Source: Adiantum capillus-veneris
Lineage: Eukaryota > Streptophyta > Polypodiopsida > Polypodiales > Pteridaceae
DNA: 64,000 nt
NCBI GenBank assembly: GCA_014529385.2
Contig: CM043969.1
Span: forward strand, 68,956,676 to 69,020,675
Direction: 5' to 3'
Under the pieces are notes generated by a model. It ran no database searches. It was not told the DNA's origin and was given only the letters and a program-made list of their open reading frames with translations. This document shows positions 32,416 to 43,149 of this stretch, piece by piece. Each line of letters starts with the position of its first letter. Within the stretch, counting starts at the first letter, position 1. A program made the position numbers and the translations under genes.

Positions 32416-35400
32416 TAGGTCGCAGCCAGCGCGCTCATTGCAAATACATGCTCATTAAATCCATGGAAAGTCCCCACGAGCAGCACACAAGAACAGACAC
32501 CCATTCACCTCGGGTTCCATCTGGCTGCTCTCTCTTGCTCTGCTCGCAAGTCACCGCAACTCACTCATGCACCCATACCCATGCTCCCTATCATCATCTC
32601 TCTCTGTTGTTTCCCCAGACCGTGACCCGCTAGAAACGCAAAAAAAAAGAGGAAGACCTCTAGAGTCCACACTTATTGAAAAAGAAAAAAAAAACCATTT
32701 GTCATTTTATAAGAGAGAGCTCCCACCCTCAAGCTCAAATTTTCGATGGCCTTGAGCTAATTGCCAACAAGAAGAAAAAATGACAAACATAAATCAGACT
32801 TTGCAAAAAGTTAGGTTGAGGATCGACTCAAATCATCAACAAAAAATAAATAAATCATTGCAATCATTTTATGAATTCATTGGCCACTGACAACTTCTCT
32901 CATTTATGCTTTGCATAAAAACATGTAATACATGATGAGCATGAGATCATGGTGCATTGCATTTTGATAGTTTGGATTTTAATGGATGTCGTAATTGTTT
33001 CCGGTCTTATGGCTCACAATTTTGCTGAGTGCTTGAATAGAACAACACAATGATTCTACATTGCAGTAACAACTGAAGGGTGATTGACAAATTCGGAGGT
33101 TTGATTGGCCAAAGAGGCATTGACATGGTATATGAAATTCGGCTATTGAAGAGCCATTTATCATGACATCTCTTGTGCATTATATCTCTCACTTTCATAT
33201 ATATGGGGGTTAATCAACTCATAACCAATTTGGCAAGAGCTAAAAATTCTTTTTAAAATCTCTCTCTCTTATACTATGTATGTCATATTTTCTATGTAAG
33301 AGCAAGGTGTGGGCATGGATAGTGTGGGTGATGATTGTGTGATTATTTGGCTTATGCATTCTTCTAGTGCTTGGCTTAATTGAAACATCCTCCTTGCACT
33401 AAATGAGAAAAATTCTTGGTGATTTGCATATTGTAGACATGAGAGTTACATTATTGAGTTGGTGCATGGTTGAGATATTTTAGTGCTCAATATGTATGCA
33501 AAAATCCTTGAATAGCACTAAAACATTGAGATTTCTCGGATATTCATAAGATATCATTTTGGGTTTGTGGTTGATTTTAGTGCTTGTGTTGAAATTCCAA
33601 ATGCTTAAGAGCACTAATGATTTGAGTTGTTTTGAAGGGTTGTGGGCAACAAAAAAGGATCATCGTTGCAATATATTGCAAAATGTGGCTATTTAGAGCC
33701 ATTCCAATTCTTTGGATTTAAAGTTGTATACATGCTAACTCATAGCTCGGTCAAAAAGTTAATTTTTTTATTTTGAGTTAGTGTTTACCCAACTTTTTTG
33801 AGCTTTCAAGTACAGAATTTGGCTATTGAGAGCCATTCATTTTCATTTCATCAAGTTGCAGTCATGTCTAGCTCATAGACTGCTCTAAATTGTAAAATCT
33901 CATGTGAGCTAGTTGTTATCCAACTTTTTGAAAAGCTTTAAAATGTAAAATTCGGCTTTCGAGAGCCACTTCATTTCATTCAAAAGTTGCATTATTTTCA
34001 GCTCTTGGCTTGTTTTAATTCCATACTTCAAGTGAGCTAGAAATTACTCAAGCTTTTGAAGCATGCATGAGAGATGGTAAAAATTGAAAAATTTGCTTAT
34101 GTAGAAGCTCATTTTATCTCTCCTGGTTGTTATGTATGCACAAATTTGCTACTTTAGAGCATCATATGCATAACCAAAGGCACTTTTGTTTCCCTTGGGT
34201 TTTTTCCCTTTGGCAAATTCGGGTGTGCAAGACTCTAGCTTTAGGATTTCATTAATGTTTTTTGTGTGTGCTTTTGGCTTTCAATAAGTGGCTTTTGTAG
34301 CTTGTGTTTACACTTGGCTTCAAAAAGCTTGGATTTTGAATAAAAGGATCAAGAGACTTCTCTACAAAGGGGATGCTTGCTCAAGGATGCACAAAGAGCA
34401 TGAATAGGTGTAATCCTTCCATGATTTTTCTCTTTTTAGCTCTTCATTCTCTATGCTTGGCTTAAGTAATTTTTGCTTCTAACCTATGGTTCTTTCATGT
34501 TCAAAAGCTAGGCATACTGAAGTTTCAACACTTTGCTTTGTGAAAATTAACTCATCAAAAAATTAGGTTTTATGTGTGCTAATCATAGGTAATTGGCATT
34601 GACCTTAGATTAATGTAGGTTCATTTCTTATTAGTCATAGACTCTTAGTGATAGTCTTAATACTCCATTCATTTTTAACATGACCTAGGGCTATGATTAG
34701 GCTTTAGTCCTTTAGCCCAATTGCCATAAAGCATCTCATATGGAAGCAATAAAGTGCTAAAAAATGAATCAATGAAGCAACAAAGTGTCAAGAAAAAGTA
34801 GCAAAAATGCTACTAGACACATGAAAAGAAGATTTCTATGTTATGTTATGTCTATGTGAGGCCTAGTGCCTTATTGTCACTTGGCACGCGAGGGGAATCA
34901 CCTTGGCTCGCTTGGTCAAGTCTCTAAACCAATGCCCTGGGTTGGTAGGGGTTAGTCGTCGCCTTGGTAAGCTAGTAGGCTTTTGGAACACCTTCTTGAG
35001 GATACAAGGAGCCTAGAATCGCACCTAGACTTGCCTTGGGGTGGTAGCCTTGTGATGTGTTTTACTTTTTTCAATGAATGACAAAAACAAAACTTCCATG
35101 AGCTTCAAAAAGCTGTGACAATGTACTAATAGATTAGGAGCTTTTTTATAGCCCGTAGACATGATAGACTTGAATGATTTATTAAGATTGGTCACATAGT
35201 TTTTAGGCTAGTAGGTTTATGAACTTGCATTAGCCTAGGGTCATAAATGATTGCTTGTGTTTCATACATAAAACTGAATTTTCAAGTGGTTTAATCTTCA
35301 AGCTAGTTTAGGTGTCTTTTTTGCTTTATGTTGTCTAGTTTTGACTATGATTCACCCATCTTTTGCAAGAAAAAAAATCACTTTGCTTCATGTTTTATTC

Positions 35401-35530
35401 ATTCTTGGTGGCCTTTGATGCTCATTACTCGTTCTTATGTTTTTAAGCTCAAACATTTCTTCCATGGACTTGCTTTCTACCATGTCACCATGTCTTTCTT
35501 CACCGGCACACGAGGACGTGCGCCAAATTA
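32416..35530 (+). other. Element D interior, right part: non-coding with diverged tandem repeats
   Basis: No supported gene. From about 32790 the AT-rich composition of the left interior returns. Units spaced roughly 125-145 bp, each with a GGCT...AGCC mini-hairpin, lie at 33687, 33831 and 33954, with weaker copies near 34089 and 34145 and an outlier at 33141. Confidence 0.5.
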
Positions 35531-35542
35531 GGAAGAGGGGAA
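35531..35542 (+). promoter_or_regulatory. Polypurine tract of element D
   Basis: GGAAGAGGGGAA directly abuts the 3' LTR, as required for plus-strand priming. Confidence 0.9.
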
Positions 35543-36496
35543 TGTTAGCAGCAGCTAACACAGGCTACACTGAACATGCATCAAGCGGGAGATATCTATG
35601 GATGTCACAATATTTCCCACTCACTTTCTATAAGTCTTGGGCACACTTGGAGTTGCAAAGTTGTATATGGTAGCTAGAGGGCTCAAGCTTAAACCCACAG
35701 TAGAAGGGATTGTGGTGAAAGCCCTTAAAAGGAAGCCTTTAGGCAAAGAGGCTTCATTTTTGAGTATCCACTCTTGAGGATCCACTTTTGAGAGCTCCCT
35801 CTCTCTTGAGTGTTCACTCTATGGCCTAGCCTTGAGCTTAATGTTAATGCTTGAGAGGCTAGTGCTAACCATTGTAATTAGAGTAAGCTCTTCTTGATTA
35901 ATCTAATCCTTATTTTATCATTAGTCTACTTCTTCTCTACATTTCATCTTGTCATGAAGTAGTATTACACTTTCATTATTCTAGATTTGAGAGATGTATG
36001 TACTTCTTGCTAGTAACCACTCCTCTTCTTCCATAAGCATTTCGATTTGTGATATTTAGCATCACTAATTAGGTTGATTAAGTTGGGTCTTAATCTTGTA
36101 ATAAGTGTGTGTGCCCTATTGTTTGCTTGTGTGTAGATAGGTTTTATGAAGCTCTAGCACCATTCACTTTGTGTTGTAGCTATTGATGAAGTGCCATGAT
36201 TGACGTGTGGTAATTAGCGTGTGCTTATCATTAGTGTGCCTGGGGTTTCTAGTCTATGTCAAGTCGGACTTCGGTGGACTTGATGTGTGTAGGAGTTGTT
36301 AGATTAGTGATTAGAGTAGGTTTAGAGTTAGTCTTGCCATGGCTAATCTCTACTTCCATTGGAGAGGTGATCTCTTGAATCCTCTATTCCATTCATCCGA
36401 TGCTCGTGCTTCCATGCCCTAGCCGGGTTTTTTGATCCACGGATTTGATAATTTTGTGTGGGTTGCGATTAGGTCGTGCTACAATGCCTCCCAACA
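35543..36496 (+). repeat. 3' LTR of element D
   Basis: TGTTAGCAGC...CCTCCCAACA, 954 bp, matching the left LTR. Confidence 0.93.
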
Positions 36497-37136
36497 TCAC
36501 TTGTAGCAAATCACTCAATCTTTGATTTGCGTTACAATAGGACTCCTATGGAATTCACACGTGTTTACAGTTTGTACTCGAGGTTCTTTCTATCTTCATT
36601 GAGATCAACATGTACATGAAACTATCTAGACTGGGGGCAAATGAAGGCCGTTGTGCAGTTAATTTGTCCCTCACCATCAGGGCAGTAACATTTATTTTCA
36701 ATTTTGTAAATGTGTGTCTTTAGGCTCCTAATTAATTGATTGAGAGAAAAGCTATGAGCAACTTAGAAAAAGCAAAGTCCGAATGGGCAATCTATTGAGA
36801 GAGGGGCATGGATTGGATTCCAAGGCAGCGTGAAGCACAGTAGTAGCTAGTGGGCTCTGACTAAGGAGGGTGTAGGTATGCTCTTTCAATAGCATCTTCT
36901 ACACTGCAAGAGGGGGCGGGGGGGGGGGCTCAAGACTAAAGAACACGGGGTCTTCAATGAAGACCCCGTCATGGGATCTAGTGTGAGCAGCTACGTGCAC
37001 AAAACACGAGGTAGTCTTGACCATCTGATTTTAAGCAGACATGTTCGAGTTTACTTTTCTAGCTTAGTTTACTTTTCCCCGTAGGAGTTTACGTTATATT
37101 GTTTATTTCTCACCTTGGTGACAACGGAATACACGC
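36497..37136. other. Non-coding stretch right of element D
   Basis: No supported gene. Holds a G-run (about 36912-36928) and a perfect hairpin: ACGGGGTCTTCA, one A, then TGAAGACCCCGT at 36945-36969. Confidence 0.6.
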
Positions 37137-37285
37137 ACATGCATGGTTAGGTCACCATGCTGCCGTGGTCGAGGTTGTGGGTTTGAACCGCAGAGAGGGC
37201 ATTGACTTGTGCTTTTTGTTAGAGATCGATCCTCCTCGAGATTCCCGCGTGCCACGTGTGCCATTGATCCCATGACAGGGCCTTC
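37137..37285 (+). mobile_element. tRNA-derived SINE-like unit 3
   Basis: A-box-like ATGGTTAGGTCA (37143-37154) and B-box-like GGGTTTGAACCGC (37179-37191), then a tail with GCCATTGATCCCATGACAGG (37260-37279) matching the tail of unit 1. Confidence 0.62.
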
Positions 37286-37317
37286 TTTGATTGAAGACCT
37301 CCCGCCCTTTAGTCATG

Positions 37318-37319
<2 letters not shown>

Positions 37320-37377
<58 letters not shown>
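37320..37377. repeat. (GA)n microsatellite
   Basis: GA run of about 28 units, about 40 bp after the tail motif of SINE-like unit 3. Confidence 0.98.
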
Positions 37378-37379
<2 letters not shown>

Positions 37380-38070
37380 TTTTACTTTCCCTTATGCCTT
37401 GATAATTAGAGAAAATTGATTATCTACATTGGATGAGTCCAATGTAATCTCAAGAGCAATTATATGGGAGACATAGGGTAGACTTTCTTGTAAATAAATA
37501 AAATAATTAGGATCTTTTTATCATACAATGTGACAACCTCAAAGCTTGGGGGCGTGAGTCTTTGTATGAAGAGCTTCTTTCACAAAAGATTGAAGATGCT
37601 ACTTCTTTCTATTTTGAATCATTGTTTGAAAAATTATGGCAGATGTCAGAGAGATATCAGGAAGGCCATAACATCCACCACTCAATGGACACACACATTA
37701 TAATTGGAATATGATTTACATCCTTGCTCAAGTGGAATATTCATGTCACCACCAATTATAAGAGGAAAATTGTGCTCCAATCTATGAAGATCAAAGCCAT
37801 GGCCTACTCTAAAAGGTAGTATTGGAGCCTTCTTCACATCTAGAACGATAGTTTAAACAAGAAGGGAAGCCGTTGTACTGACTTTGCATACTTTTTTTTT
37901 TTTGCGGCAAAATGCAATCTTTTTTGAGCTTGTGCCTGCTCAAGATAAGGTTATATGGAAATCTTACTAGCTGGATGAGGGAAGAGCTGCATTGTATTGG
38001 CAACGCATTGTTCTGCAATTGATCATGTCCGTCCACCAAAAAGAACGATGCTAAGTGAGAGAAGATGCTT

Positions 38071-38072
<2 letters not shown>

Positions 38073-38114
<42 letters not shown>
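38073..38114. repeat. (TC)n microsatellite
   Basis: TC run of about 20 units. Confidence 0.98.
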
Positions 38115-38115
<1 letters not shown>

Positions 38116-38368
38116 AAATGAGAAACAATATCACTATAAGTGGCACATTAATTAGCGATCGATTTTTAACAAAAACACCATAGAAAACCAGTCTTTAGTG
38201 TATTTTTAAAGCACAAAAATTGAAAATTCTTGGTTGGTTTTGAGGGTCGCCTTGAAGAAAACCGGCTAGATTTGGCAGATTAGAGTGTTAAACCCTCAAA
38301 TAGTCCTAAATTTTATGTAGAGATTTTCAATGCTCTCTTTTTTCCCATTGGTTCCTAGCTGTTTGGGA

Positions 38369-38962
38369 AAAATGTGTCTCAGCTCAATATCGTGCCCTTT
38401 TCAATTTCAAAAATGCCAGTATGTCCTAACAATTTTTGAAAAAAAAGTACGACATGAATCCCAAGAGATGCCTGTTGCAAAGACAAAGGATGGGACTGAC
38501 AAAATGAAGGGCGTGGAGTCATCTACTATAGCACGCTAGCACAAGCAATAGCATGGGGCCAATGACACACAGTCATTGACGACAGCGTGGCCAGGCAGGT
38601 TTTGGGGGGGCTTGGTTTTTTTTAAAATTAATGCGCTGCACTATGCCGTGCAGCATATGCAACCTCCTACGTTGTTAGCTTAGTTGACTTGAAGATTTGC
38701 GAATTTAGCTTGCTAAGTTTTGGTTGGACAACTTGCAAAGGGCTAATGCTGCACGCGTTGGAATCTCGGCAAGATTGCAGCAAATATAATAATGAACCTA
38801 TCAGATGTTGAACCGAGTAGTAGGCCAGCTGAGGGTAAGCGAACAAGGAGAAATTCCACCCCAATATAGAGAAAAATTAGTGTAAAGCTCCAAAATATAA
38901 GCTTAATTTTATTCAAGGAAAGGAATTTGTATGTTTGGAAAAATGGTTTTTCTTGAACAGTT
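38369..38962. repeat. Dispersed repeat, second copy of 30902-31110, split by about 410 bp
   Basis: 38369-38416 matches 30902-30949 (AATGTGTCTCAGCT, AATATCGTGCC, TTTCAATTTCAAAAAT). The match resumes at about 38830 (GAGGG..., GGAGAAATTCC, AGTGTAAA, TTCAAGGAAAGGAATTT). The 410 bp between are absent from the other copy. No inverted ends or duplication were found at the breakpoints. Confidence 0.65.
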
Positions 38963-39237
38963 GAACCGAGTCTCTAATCAAAGAGTCGAATGATGTTTTG
39001 TAACCATAGACGAAGAAGTCAACATGTCGGCGCCACACATTTCTTGATATCTACGTACAAAACCAACGTGGTCTCCATGAGCACATGAACACGAAGAGAG
39101 TAGAGGCATCTTGCCATTTGCTTGGCACGTGTGTTGGGTGGGGATGATGTTGAATGCCTGCAATCACTATGGAAAGAAGGGCATCCATGCCTGACAACAT
39201 GATGTGCAACTACCATGAGAAAATTGAGGGGTTGCAC

Positions 39238-39253
39238 GAGGGGGGTAGGGGGG

Positions 39254-39285
<32 letters not shown>

Positions 39286-39298
39286 GGGAGGGGGGGCG
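39238..39298. repeat. Poly-G tract
   Basis: A nearly pure G run of about 60 bases (interrupted by a few T, C and A) with a longest uninterrupted run of about 28 G. It could form G-quadruplexes. It is also a place where assemblies are unreliable. Confidence 0.95.
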
Positions 39299-39550
39299 TT
39301 TGTGCCTAGTGTGGTATCCTCACCAAAGAGAAGCTAGGGCATGAAAAAACGGATGGAAGCATGGCAAGCAATGGCTGGGAGGAGGTGAGGAAGGTGAATG
39401 CAAGAGACGAGAGAATATTCGACATAATTTTTTTTTTAAAATCGGTGGGTGGTTCTCTGTCTCTTTCTCTCCTTTAGAGTCCTTGACTCTTTCCTTCAAG
39501 AGGCCCGTTGCCTTGCTCATGCAATTATGAGGCAGCTGCCCGTGTCCGAT

Positions 39551-39597
<47 letters not shown>

Positions 39598-39744
39598 AAC
39601 AGCCCTGCTCTGCATCCCTCTTTCATAATGAGGGGTAGATTGGCAATCTGGGCATGATGTTGTGAAGCTGCAAGTTGTGAATTAGAGGTTGCCAGCCAGG
39701 AAGTGTTGCCGTGACGAGCCACAAGGTGCAGGGCCTCATGGCTT

Positions 39745-39783
<39 letters not shown>

Positions 39784-39850
39784 AAAAACTCTCTGAAAGC
39801 ACGCATGTCGGCAAGGCCTCATGGCTTAGCTAGCTCTCTCTCTCTCTCTC
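39551..39850. repeat. (TC)n/(AC)n microsatellite cluster
   Basis: TC then AC at 39551-39597, TC at about 39748-39782, and a short TC run at about 39834-39850. The text GGCCTCATGGCTTAGCT precedes both of the last two runs, so they form a short duplication. Confidence 0.9.
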
Positions 39851-40352
39851 GACAATTTTTGCAGCTCTCGTAGACAAAACCCTAGCCACCGAGTCTTCCC
39901 CTGGGGTGAGGGGCAGCCCTCTAGGGGGGGGCGTCTACATCCCTCAGCCTTGTCCCGCCAACAAAAACTCTCTCGCCAGTAGATACGATCGCCAGTAGAA
40001 ACTGTCCCGCAAGTAAATATTGTCCTGCACTCGACGAGCACACCATCGAACCTCACTAGCCGGGTTTCGCCTTTGCAGACCTCGTTTTGGCGTTTCGGCG
40101 AACTGCAAAGCCCCATTGCTGCAGAGTCCTCGTCTCAGCATTAGGATGAGCTGCAAAGACTTGCTTCTGTGTTTTGGCAAGCTGCCCTCAAGACTCACCC
40201 TTTCTAACTACCTACCATTTTCCTCCTTAACCCTTTAAGCCTTCAAACCCATTTTCTGCTCATTTCTTTTAAGCATCATCAAACACATTTTGAGCTTGGT
40301 TCTCATAATCGGGCCTACTCACACAACAAAGTCGAGAAGTTTTGAAGATCCA

Positions 40353-41041
40353 ATGGCCTCCTTTAGCACACCAATGGCCAACACACGCAAGAGTTTCCTT
40401 GCAGTGGCAGTTGCGCCTAAGAAGGATCCCGCCACTTGTTAGGAAGCAAGGATTACTCCTCTTGAATCTCAGATTCAAGAACTTATTGGAGAGAATGAGT
40501 GACTCAAACAATGCTTGCTTAAGTTCGAGGAGATGAAGATAGAGAGTCAAGTCCTACTCGTAAAATCCCACAGTTTGAAGTGTCCTTACCGAAACCGTCA
40601 AAGCAATGAAGGAAGCCAATGAAGCGACACACGAGAAGATCGACACCAAGATACAAGCAGTTTTACAAGAATGTAAACTACAAGAATCCCTTGACCTTAA
40701 GGTCACGATTGGAGGACTTCACGCACCTTGGTGCACAAGCGAGGACACTCTCAAAGAGGCAATCATCAAACTCAATGACATTCTTCAACCTATCAACATC
40801 GAGCCTGAAACCATTTCCTGGATCAATCACACACACAAGCGTGTTCCACCGACCCGAGCATTGTATTCTCACCTTCAAGGACAAAGAAGAACGAAAAAAT
40901 CTACTACGCCAATCCCGTGTCCTCAATGGAACAATATTTTGGATCACCAAAGAATTAACCACAAACCAACTCAAAGCCAAAGCAAGTGAGCTCAAGAAGG
41001 TACATGAAGCTCGCAAACAAGGTAAATGGGCAGTTTACTGA
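40353..41041 (+). pseudogene. LINE ORF1-like remnant
   Basis: An ATG at 40353 opens MASFSTPMANTRKSF; the frame is stopped and shifted several times. Coiled-coil-like text follows (TPLESQIQELIGENE, LKQCLLKFEEMK, then AMKEANEATHEKIDTKIQAV). Near 40720 comes KVTIGGLHAPWCTSEDTLKE. After a frameshift the C-terminus reads LTFKDKEERKNLL, GTIFWITKELTTNQLKAKA and KKVHEARKQGKWAVY, ending at 41041. The order coiled coil, RRM-like stretch, then a DLT-like C-terminal domain ending in ARKQGK fits plant LINE ORF1 proteins. No ORF2 follows. Confidence 0.6.
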
Positions 41042-41268
41042 GGTGGTCAAGCCATCATCCAATAATTTCAAAACCCCGAATTAGCTCTCTCCACAGCTGA
41101 CCCTCCCTAGGTTTTTTGTTTTCCCCATTTCCCTTTCTTTTTTAACCCTCCCAATGGACCCTCAGTCCTTAACTGATATGTATTGTCATCATCATCCACT
41201 GCTTAGTCAAAATCGTTGCAATGTTTGTTTTTGGTCTCATGGGTCATATATGACCTCCGTGGACGATA

Positions 41269-41273
<5 letters not shown>

Positions 41274-41305
<32 letters not shown>

Positions 41306-41343
41306 TCCTCCTCACTCACTCCTCTCTCTCTCTGAAACACTCT

Positions 41344-41379
<36 letters not shown>

Positions 41380-41434
41380 ACTCTCACTTTTTCAGAGAGA
41401 GAGAGAGGAGTGAGTGAGGAGGAAGAGAGAGAGG
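41274..41434. repeat. (TC)n/(GA)n tract with long inverted repeat
   Basis: Arms at 41304-41335 and 41392-41425 (starting CTTCCTCCTCACTCACTC and its complement) differ by one CT unit and flank about 56 bp of TC repeat, so the region can form a hairpin or cruciform. Confidence 0.9.
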
Positions 41435-41447
41435 TGAGAGAGAGAGT

Positions 41448-41627
41448 ACCTTGGAAATTAGTGGGGAGTTCAAGAATGTGGAAGAGAAAGGACCCATGAC
41501 ATGGTATGCCGCAGAGAGATCGCTTGGCCGTTTTGTTCGACGGTTTCAACTGCCTCATAATGTCAAATTGGATGATGTGAAAGCTGTAATTGAAGCTGGT
41601 GTGCTAACCGTCCCTATTCCTAAGTGA
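41448..41627 (+). pseudogene. Small heat-shock protein (Hsp20) C-terminal fragment
   Basis: Sixty codons end in TGA at 41627. They read TLEISGEFKNVEEKGPMTWY, ERSLGRFVRRFQLP, NVKLDDVKAVIEAGVLTVPIPK: the second half of an alpha-crystallin domain, including the GRF(x)RRF(x)LP and GVLTV(x)(x)PK signatures of plant sHSPs, which are ATP-independent chaperones. The N-terminal half is missing; the frame merges upstream into the GA repeat. The protein ends right after VPIPK, without the usual C-terminal extension with an I-x-I motif. The coding part itself is undamaged, so a distant exon 1 is possible, but none was found within several kb. Confidence 0.82.
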
Positions 41628-42019
41628 CACCAGGTGCCTGTTATAAGCAAGATTTAACGAACCTTGCTACTTATTGAATGTGCTACTTGCTGTTGTTGCT
41701 TGCTTCATCAGAACAAATGTAAAAAGGAAATGGTATAGTGGCTGTCAAATGTGCGTCTTGCTTTGTCAAAAAAAAATGGAGAAAGAAATTGTATATCGAT
41801 TGCCAATGTGTGTCTTGTCTAAGCCTACCATAGATGAGTCACCCTTTGTGGTCTTCTTACAAGGTTTATTGCATCAGGAGTGTTTGGCCCTCCCTTTGGC
41901 CCCACATTCTCAACCTGCCGCTTTCTGATTGCAATGCTGTGCCTCGATCCATGCAAGTAAGGGTCTTTTGTGATGTATCCTCATTTTTGTTAAGGTGTAC
42001 TAGTCTATCCACCTGTCCT

Positions 42020-42022
<3 letters not shown>
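41628..42022 (+). other. Probable 3' UTR and flank of the sHSP fragment
   Basis: No other gene seen. The text TGTGCGTCTTGCTTTGTC(A)n recurs as TGTGTGTCTTGTCTAAG, a small local duplication (41747-41822). Confidence 0.4.

Positions 42023-42082
<60 letters not shown>
42023..42082. repeat. (GA)n microsatellite
   Basis: GA run of about 29 units. Confidence 0.98.
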
Positions 42083-42084
<2 letters not shown>

Positions 42085-42747
42085 ATGGAGGGATACTCTA
42101 TCAAACAACCCATGGAGATGGCATTGGCAACCCAATACATTATAGTAGGTAAAAGTTGCCGACCTCCAACACACGACCTTGGAGAAGCTCTCCAACTTTT
42201 TCTTACCCGAGTTGATGTTCTTGCCATTTGGCAATGCAAACTGTGCTCATGAGGCCGTTAATACTGGGCCTGCATGTGACTAATAATCAGAACTAAAACT
42301 CCGAGCCTTGGGTGGTCGGCTTCACCTTCTTCCAGATATCTTTTATGCCTTCAACTTGGGCATCACACTTGTCTACGCCTCGATTGGCCGGTTTCAATGA
42401 TGGGCTCTTGCTAAGAGCCATTAATTGACTCCGTCACTTGGTGGACATGGCCACATTGGCTCACGTGGAGCTACATTTGCAATGGCTATAGCATGCCATG
42501 CTTCACCTTCTCAATGACTCCTTTTTCTTTTGGGCCAAAGAGAATGGGCGTACCCCATTTTCCCATGGGGGCATCCCTCCATGTGGAAATACATCCGCCT
42601 CTTGCACATGGCCCATTGATGTGCTCATCATGAGGTTCTTCCTCTCTTTGCTGAGGCCGGCTATGATATTGTCCATGTGCAAAGGATTATGTGCCGAATT
42701 CTTCCATGGCGATCATACATCAGTATAGTGCACGATGCGTTAGGGAA

Positions 42748-43069
42748 TTTTGACAACTTGGACCCCTGGTCCAATGTGATTTTCATAGAGAAGCAACTGT
42801 AGCGGGAGTAAAAGGCAGATATGCAGCTAGACAATGACATAGAGAATGGCAATAAGGAGTTTACGATGATTTTGGTCAGCCGCATGCCTGCATGGTTGGA
42901 GAGGTATGCATGCAACATGCTATTCGAGGATATGCCCGAAAGTTTTTTTAAGGGCGTGTTGGTGCCGCTCATGCACATGTGTCCGCACCCAGCTTTGTGC
43001 GAGGCAGTTGTGACACAGCTTAAGAGACAGATGTTGGAGGTCTCTCGATTGGGCACAATGATACAGTAA
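42748..43069 (+). pseudogene. Unrecognised coding remnant
   Basis: One frame reads NFDNLDPWSNVIFIEKQL, TAG, RE, TAA, KADMQLDNDIENGNKEFTMI, then SRMPAWLERYACNMLFEDMP and GVLVPLMHMCPHPALCEAVV, ending in TAA at 43069. Composition, a lack of low complexity and the continuity of the frame across two stops suggest a real former protein. The stop-free part is 82 codons. I do not recognise the family. Confidence 0.45.
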
Positions 43070-43091
43070 GCAGAAGGCAATTTTCAACGGG

Positions 43092-43094
<3 letters not shown>

Positions 43095-43146
<52 letters not shown>
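43095..43146. repeat. (GA)n microsatellite
   Basis: GA run of about 26 units, just after the unrecognised coding remnant. Confidence 0.98.
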
Positions 43147-43149
<3 letters not shown>

